Shown here in pieces: positions 60,193 through 64,000 of a DNA stretch of 64,000 nt (position 1 is the stretch's first letter; every line of letters starts with the position of its first letter). Source of the stretch: Phycicoccus sonneratiae (GTDB lineage: Bacteria > Actinomycetota > Actinomycetes > Actinomycetales > Dermatophilaceae); NCBI RefSeq assembly GCF_016887965.1, contig NZ_JAFDVD010000007.1, forward strand, positions 186,001 to 250,000, written 5' to 3'. Made by a program: the position numbers and the translations under genes. The notes beneath the pieces were generated by a model. It did no database searches. It saw only the letters and a list, made by a program, of their open reading frames with translations, and was not told where the DNA came from.

Positions 60193-61572
60193 ATGACGGA
60201 CACCCCCTCCTTCCCGGCCGGCTTCCTGTGGGGCGCGGCGACGGCAAGCTACCAGATCGAGGGCGCGACCAAGGAGGACGGCCGCGGCCAGTCGATCTGG
60301 GACACGTTCTCGGCGACCCCGGGGAAGGTCGCGAACGGCGACACCGGCGAGGTCGCCTGCGACCACTACCACCGCGTGCCCGAGGACGTCGCGCTGATGC
60401 GCGAGCTCGGCCTGGACGCCTACCGGTTCTCCGTCGCGTGGCCGCGCATCCAGCCCGACGGCACCGGCGCCGCGAACCCGCTCGGGCTGGCCTTCTACGA
60501 CCGCCTCGTCGACCAGCTGCTCGGCGCGGGCATCCGGCCGGTCGTCACGCTGTACCACTGGGACCTCCCGCAGGCCCTCGAGGACCGCGGCGGCTGGCGC
60601 TCGCGCGACGCCGCCGGGTGGTTCGCCGACTACACCGCACACGTCGTCGGCGCCCTCGGCGACCGGGTCCGGCACTGGACGACCCTCAACGAGCCGTGGT
60701 GCTCCTCGATGCTCAGCCACGCCATCGGCGCGCACGCCCCGGGCCACCGCGACCCGATGGAGGGCCTGCTCACCGCCCACCACCTGATGCTCGCCCACGG
60801 CACGGCCGTCCCCGTCATCCGCGAGCACTGCGCCGACGCCGAGGTCTCGATCACCCTCAACCCCAGCCAGGTCCACGGGCCCGAGGACCCCACCGAGGCC
60901 GACCTCGACGCCGTGCGCCGTGCCGACAACGTGCTCAACGGGGTGTTCTTCGGGCCGCTCTTCCACGGTGCCTACCCCGAGGGGATGCTCGACGACGTCG
61001 CGCACCTCACCGACGGCTCGTTCGTCCACGACGGCGACCTCGAGACCATCTCGGCCCCGCTCGACAACCTCGGGGTCAACAACTACTTCCCGGCCCGGGT
61101 GCGGGCGACCCCCGAGGGTGCCGAGCCGCACGGGACGACGCACCTCCTCCCCGGCTGCGAGCGCGTCGACGAGGTCGACCCCCACCCGCCGCTCACCTCG
61201 ATGGGCTGGGAGCAGTCGCCGGAGTCGCACCGGCAGATCGTCGAGCGCTCGGCGCGCGAGTGCGGCCTGCCGGTCTACGTCACCGAGAACGGGTCCGCGT
61301 GGGACGACACCGTCTCCGACGACGGGCAGGTGCACGACCCGGAGCGGGTCGCCTACCTGCAGGGGCACCTCGCGGCGCTCGCCGACTCGGTCGCCGCCGG
61401 CACCGACGTCCGGGGCTACTTCGCGTGGTCGCTCCTCGACAACTTCGAGTGGGCCTACGGCTACGACCAGCGGTTCGGCATCGTCCGCGTCGACTACGAC
61501 ACCCAGGTCCGGACGGTCAAGGACTCGGGTCGCGAGTACGCCCGGATCATCGCCGCGCACCGGGGCCGGTGA
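60193..61572 (+). CDS. GH1 beta-glucosidase
   Basis: The 459-aa product has the GH1 start FPAGFLWGAATASYQIEGAT, the acid/base Glu in TTLNEPWCSS and the nucleophile Glu in VYVTENGSAW, with FAWSLLDNFEWAYGY at the aglycone site. No signal peptide, so it acts on imported or intracellular beta-glucosides. Length is standard. The stop overlaps the start of the following oxidase gene (GTGA 61569-61572). Confidence 0.96.
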   Translation: MTDTPSFPAGFLWGAATASYQIEGATKEDGRGQSIWDTFSATPGKVANGDTGEVACDHYHRVPEDVALMRELGLDAYRFSVAWPRIQPDGTGAANPLGLAFYDRLVDQLLGAGIRPVVTLYHWDLPQALEDRGGWRSRDAAGWFADYTAHVVGALGDRVRHWTTLNEPWCSSMLSHAIGAHAPGHRDPMEGLLTAHHLMLAHGTAVPVIREHCADAEVSITLNPSQVHGPEDPTEADLDAVRRADNVLNGVFFGPLFHGAYPEGMLDDVAHLTDGSFVHDGDLETISAPLDNLGVNNYFPARVRATPEGAEPHGTTHLLPGCERVDEVDPHPPLTSMGWEQSPESHRQIVERSARECGLPVYVTENGSAWDDTVSDDGQVHDPERVAYLQGHLAALADSVAAGTDVRGYFAWSLLDNFEWAYGYDQRFGIVRVDYDTQVRTVKDSGREYARIIAAHRGR

Positions 61573-62753
61573 GCCGGCGGGTCGTCGTCGTCGGCGGCGG
61601 CATCGTCGGTCTGGCGGTCGCCGAGCGCATCCTGCGTGACGACCCGGCGGCCCGGGTCACGGTGCTGGAGAAGGAGATCCGCTGGGCCGCGCACCAGACC
61701 GGCCGCAACAGCGGGGTCGTCCACTCGGGCCTGTACTACCCGCCCGGCAGCGCCAAGGCACGGTGGTGCCGCGTCGGCGCCGAGGAGCTGCTCCGGTTCG
61801 CCGAGGTCGAGGGCGTCCCCCACGCACGCACCGGCAAGCTCGTCGTCGCGACCTCCCCCGCCGAGCTGCCCGGCCTCGCGGCCCTCCACGAGCGCGGGCT
61901 CGCCAACGGGCTGGCCGTCCGCCGGCTCGACGCCGCCGAGGCGCGCGAGCACGAGCCGCACGTCGCCGCGCTGGCCGCCCTCCACGTCCCCGAGACCGCG
62001 GTCGTCGACTACCCCGCCGTGTGCGCCGCCCTCGTCCGGCGGCTCGCGGCCGGCGGGGCGGACCTGCGGCTCGGGACGGCCGTCACCGGCGCACGCGAGC
62101 ACCCGGACGCCGTGACCGTCGAGACGACCGGCGGCCCGGTCGCCGCGGACGTCGTGATCAACTGCGCCGGGCTGCACACCGACGTCGTCGCCCGCCGGCT
62201 CGGCCACCGGCCGTCGGTGCGCATCGTGCCGTTCCGCGGCGAGTACGCCGAGCTCACCCCGGCGGCCGCCCCCCTCGTTCACGGCCTCGTGTACCCCGTC
62301 CCCGACCCCGCCCTGCCGTTCCTCGGCGTGCACCTGACGCGCGGTGTCGACGGGCACGTGCACGCCGGGCCCAACGCGGTGCTCGCCCTGGCCCGCGAGG
62401 GGTACCGGTGGCGCGACGTCGACCCCGTCGAGCTCGCCCGGATGGCCGCCGACCCGCGCCTCTGGCGGCTGGCGCGGCGGCAGCTGCGCACCGGGGTCGA
62501 CGAGGTGCGCCGCTCGCTCTCCACGCGACGCTTCGCCGACGGCCTGCGCCGGCTCGTCCCGGCCCTGCGCGACGAGGACCTCGTGCCGGCACCGGCGGGC
62601 GTCCGGGCGCAGGCCGTGCGCCACGACGGCTCGCTCGTCGACGACTTCCTCGTCGAGCGGTCCGGACGCTGCGTCCACGTCCTCAACGCACCCTCCCCCG
62701 CCGCCACCGCGGCGCTGGAGATCGCCCGACACGTCACCGGCCTCCTCCCGTGA
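61569..62753 (+). CDS. lhgO: L-2-hydroxyglutarate oxidase
   Basis: The 394-aa product has an FAD motif VVVVGGGIVGLAVAERIL, the family segment QTGRNSGVVHSGLYYPPGS and a C-terminal DDFLVERSGRCVHVLNAPSP. LhgO oxidises L-2-hydroxyglutarate to 2-oxoglutarate. The pairing with the GH1 gene has no clear metabolic logic and may be only positional. The stop codon lies in the loop of a strong hairpin (62735-62770). Confidence 0.94.
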   Translation: MSRRVVVVGGGIVGLAVAERILRDDPAARVTVLEKEIRWAAHQTGRNSGVVHSGLYYPPGSAKARWCRVGAEELLRFAEVEGVPHARTGKLVVATSPAELPGLAALHERGLANGLAVRRLDAAEAREHEPHVAALAALHVPETAVVDYPAVCAALVRRLAAGGADLRLGTAVTGAREHPDAVTVETTGGPVAADVVINCAGLHTDVVARRLGHRPSVRIVPFRGEYAELTPAAAPLVHGLVYPVPDPALPFLGVHLTRGVDGHVHAGPNAVLALAREGYRWRDVDPVELARMAADPRLWRLARRQLRTGVDEVRRSLSTRRFADGLRRLVPALRDEDLVPAPAGVRAQAVRHDGSLVDDFLVERSGRCVHVLNAPSPAATAALEIARHVTGLLP

Positions 62754-62770
62754 GCGGGAGGAGGCCGGTG
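62735..62770. terminator. Perfect 16-bp-stem bidirectional terminator
   Basis: Arms 62735-62750 and 62755-62770 are perfectly complementary with a four-base loop TGAG that contains the lhgO stop codon. The convergent Ohr gene ends at 62787, so it can terminate both transcripts. The left arm is coding sequence of lhgO. Confidence 0.75.
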
Positions 62771-62786
62771 AGGGGGCGGCGCGGCG

Positions 62787-63212
62787 TCAGGCCGGCTTGC
62801 CCACGACCGTGACGTCGATGTTGCCGCGGGTCGCCTTGCTGTAGGGGCAGAACTCGTGCGCCTTGTCGGCGAGCGCCTGCGCGGTGTCGGCGTCGACGCC
62901 GGGGATGGTGCTCGTCAGCGCGACCGCGAGGCCGAAGCCGCTCTCGGTCTCGCCGAAGGTGACGTCGGCCGTCGTCTCGGCGCCCGAGGCGTCGACGCCC
63001 TCCCGCTGCGCGATGAGGGTGAGGGCGCCGTTGTAGCAGGCCGCGTAGCCGGCCGCGAAGAGCGTCTCCGGGTTGGCGACCGGGCTCGAGGGGTTCGGCT
63101 TCCCGAGCGGGAGGTCGACGACCCCGTCCTCGCTGCGGGTGCGTCCCGCACGGCCACCGGTGGCGGTCGCGGCGATGGTGTACAGGGTCTTGGTCACGGA
63201 CTCGTGGGGCAC
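62787..63212 (-). CDS. Organic hydroperoxide resistance protein (Ohr/OsmC family)
   Basis: The 141-aa product has the two redox cysteines in AAGYAACYNGALTLIA and AHEFCPYSKATRGN, with the Ohr-type start VTKTLYTIAATATGG. It reduces organic peroxides using dithiol (lipoyl-type) donors. The GTG start at 63212 has AGAGGAG seven bases upstream. No regulator gene (OhrR) is adjacent; the 180-bp gap to the permease gene has no obvious palindrome. Confidence 0.95.
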   Translation of the reverse strand: MPHESVTKTLYTIAATATGGRAGRTRSEDGVVDLPLGKPNPSSPVANPETLFAAGYAACYNGALTLIAQREGVDASGAETTADVTFGETESGFGLAVALTSTIPGVDADTAQALADKAHEFCPYSKATRGNIDVTVVGKPA

Positions 63213-63392
63213 GAAGGGGCTCCTCTGCTCTCGGGGCGGTGGTCCCCATGGCCAACCGACCCGACGCGGCGACCATTCCCGACGACACCCTCGGAAGCGC
63301 CGGACCCGGTGGCGGAACACCCCTTCCGGCACGGGCTCCGGGGGCCCTACTGTTCGCTCGCCGGACCATCGGCGCTGGAGCAGGAGGAGCAG

Positions 63393-64000
63393 ATGACCGC
63401 ACCGACCGACGACGCCCCGATCGGCTACCCCGAGGCGTCGGAGAAGGGCCTCAAGGGCGGAGCCCTCGGCCTGCTGTCCAGCGTCGTCGTCGGGATGGCC
63501 TCCACGGCCCCGGCGTACTCGCTGGCGGCCAGCCTGGGCCTCGTCGTGGCCTCCGGAGGGGCGCTGCTCGCCGGCGTCAAGGCCCCGGCGATCCTCGTCC
63601 TCGCCTTCGTCCCGATGTACTTCATCGCGGTCTCGTACCAGGAGCTCAACAAGGCCGAGCCGGACTGCGGCACCACCTTCACCTGGGCCTCGCGCGCCTT
63701 CGGCCCGATGGTCGGCTGGCTCGGCGGGTGGGGCATCATCGCGGCCGACGTCATCGTCATGGCCAACCTCGCCCAGGTCGCGGGGTCGTACTCCTACACG
63801 TTGGTCGGGCTCACCGACCTCGCCGACAGCACGCTGTGGTCGACGGTCGCGGGCTTGGTGTGGATCGCCGTCATGACGTGGATCTGCTACAAGGGCATCG
63901 AGGTCAGCGCGCGGCTCCAGTACGCCCTCCTCGGCATCGAGGTGGTCATCCTCGTCGCCTTCGCGGTCGTCGCCCTCGCCAAGGTGTGGACGGGCAACGC
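63393..64000 (+). CDS. APC-family amino acid permease, 3' end beyond window
   Basis: The visible 202 residues begin with a soluble leader and then hydrophobic segments: GALGLLSSVVVGMASTAPAY, ILVLAFVPMYFIAVSYQEL, the APC loop ELNKAEPDCGTTFTWASRAF and FGPMVGWLGGWGIIAADVIV. These match the amino acid-polyamine-organocation superfamily start. ATG 63393 has AGGAGGAGCAG upstream. Substrate cannot be told from the part shown. Confidence 0.92.
   Translation, partial: MTAPTDDAPIGYPEASEKGLKGGALGLLSSVVVGMASTAPAYSLAASLGLVVASGGALLAGVKAPAILVLAFVPMYFIAVSYQELNKAEPDCGTTFTWASRAFGPMVGWLGGWGIIAADVIVMANLAQVAGSYSYTLVGLTDLADSTLWSTVAGLVWIAVMTWICYKGIEVSARLQYALLGIEVVILVAFAVVALAKVWTGN

Overview
The window is GC-rich double-strand-packed DNA with GTG and TTG starts, ATGA/GTGA stop-start overlaps and strong actinobacterial gene content (DUF222/HNH protein, DUF4245, DUF1990, DUF3626, CopCD fusion, MctP/DUF3311 pair, class I fumarase). 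It looks like the chromosome of a high-GC actinomycete, most likely of the Micrococcales (Intrasporangiaceae-like); the family is a guess from gene style, not a measurement. No rRNA, tRNA or CRISPR was seen.

Layout. 1-1834: a solute:sodium symporter (cut by the window edge) with its DUF3311 partner. 1994-4318: a tight three-gene cassette of unknown role (duplicated-domain protein, cytoplasmic metzincin-like protease, HEAT-repeat protein). 4374-7032: PIG-L deacetylase, secreted SGNH esterase and a tandem universal stress protein. 7261-25559: the most unusual region. It holds an OmpR/PhoB-type two-component pair (7337-9080), then a 16-kb minus-strand locus encoding a 2049-aa secreted SdrD/beta-helix protein, three cupredoxin/multicopper-oxidase-type exported proteins whose copper motifs are divided among them, a small membrane-anchored protein, a CopC-CopD fusion and a secreted subtilisin. 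Nine GTCA repeats at an exact 11-bp period lie upstream of the locus, and six related repeats with the same period lie upstream of the response regulator gene. This suggests that the regulator controls both itself and the copper-enzyme locus.

25752-30064: an NTF2-like protein, RraA-like protein, PLP aminotransferase and GMC oxidoreductase. 30095-40129: an N-acetyl-hexosaminide utilisation locus: NagZ-type GH3, MalG/MalF permeases, binding protein and ROK repressor on the minus strand, and two divergent exported GH20 enzymes. Two GTAA-N7-TTAC operators lie in the divergent promoter region. 40151-42276: a small AT-richer insertion at the 3' end of ychF, bounded by near-identical 18-bp copies of the ychF end. 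It carries a HTH/AbiEii-type toxin-antitoxin pair and a DUF3024 protein but no visible integrase.

42258-64000 is mainly housekeeping: YchF, NUDIX, glutathione peroxidase, RmuC, a polysaccharide deacetylase, IspH, and XseA and XseB separated by a TetR/membrane-protein module with its own operator. Then come a RibD-C reductase, a DUF222/HNH protein, and a compact run of PfkB kinase, class I fumarase, beta-carbonic anhydrase, MOSC protein, GH1 beta-glucosidase and LhgO. An Ohr peroxidase and the start of an APC permease close the window.

All functional calls are from reading translated sequence and motifs; no database search was run.
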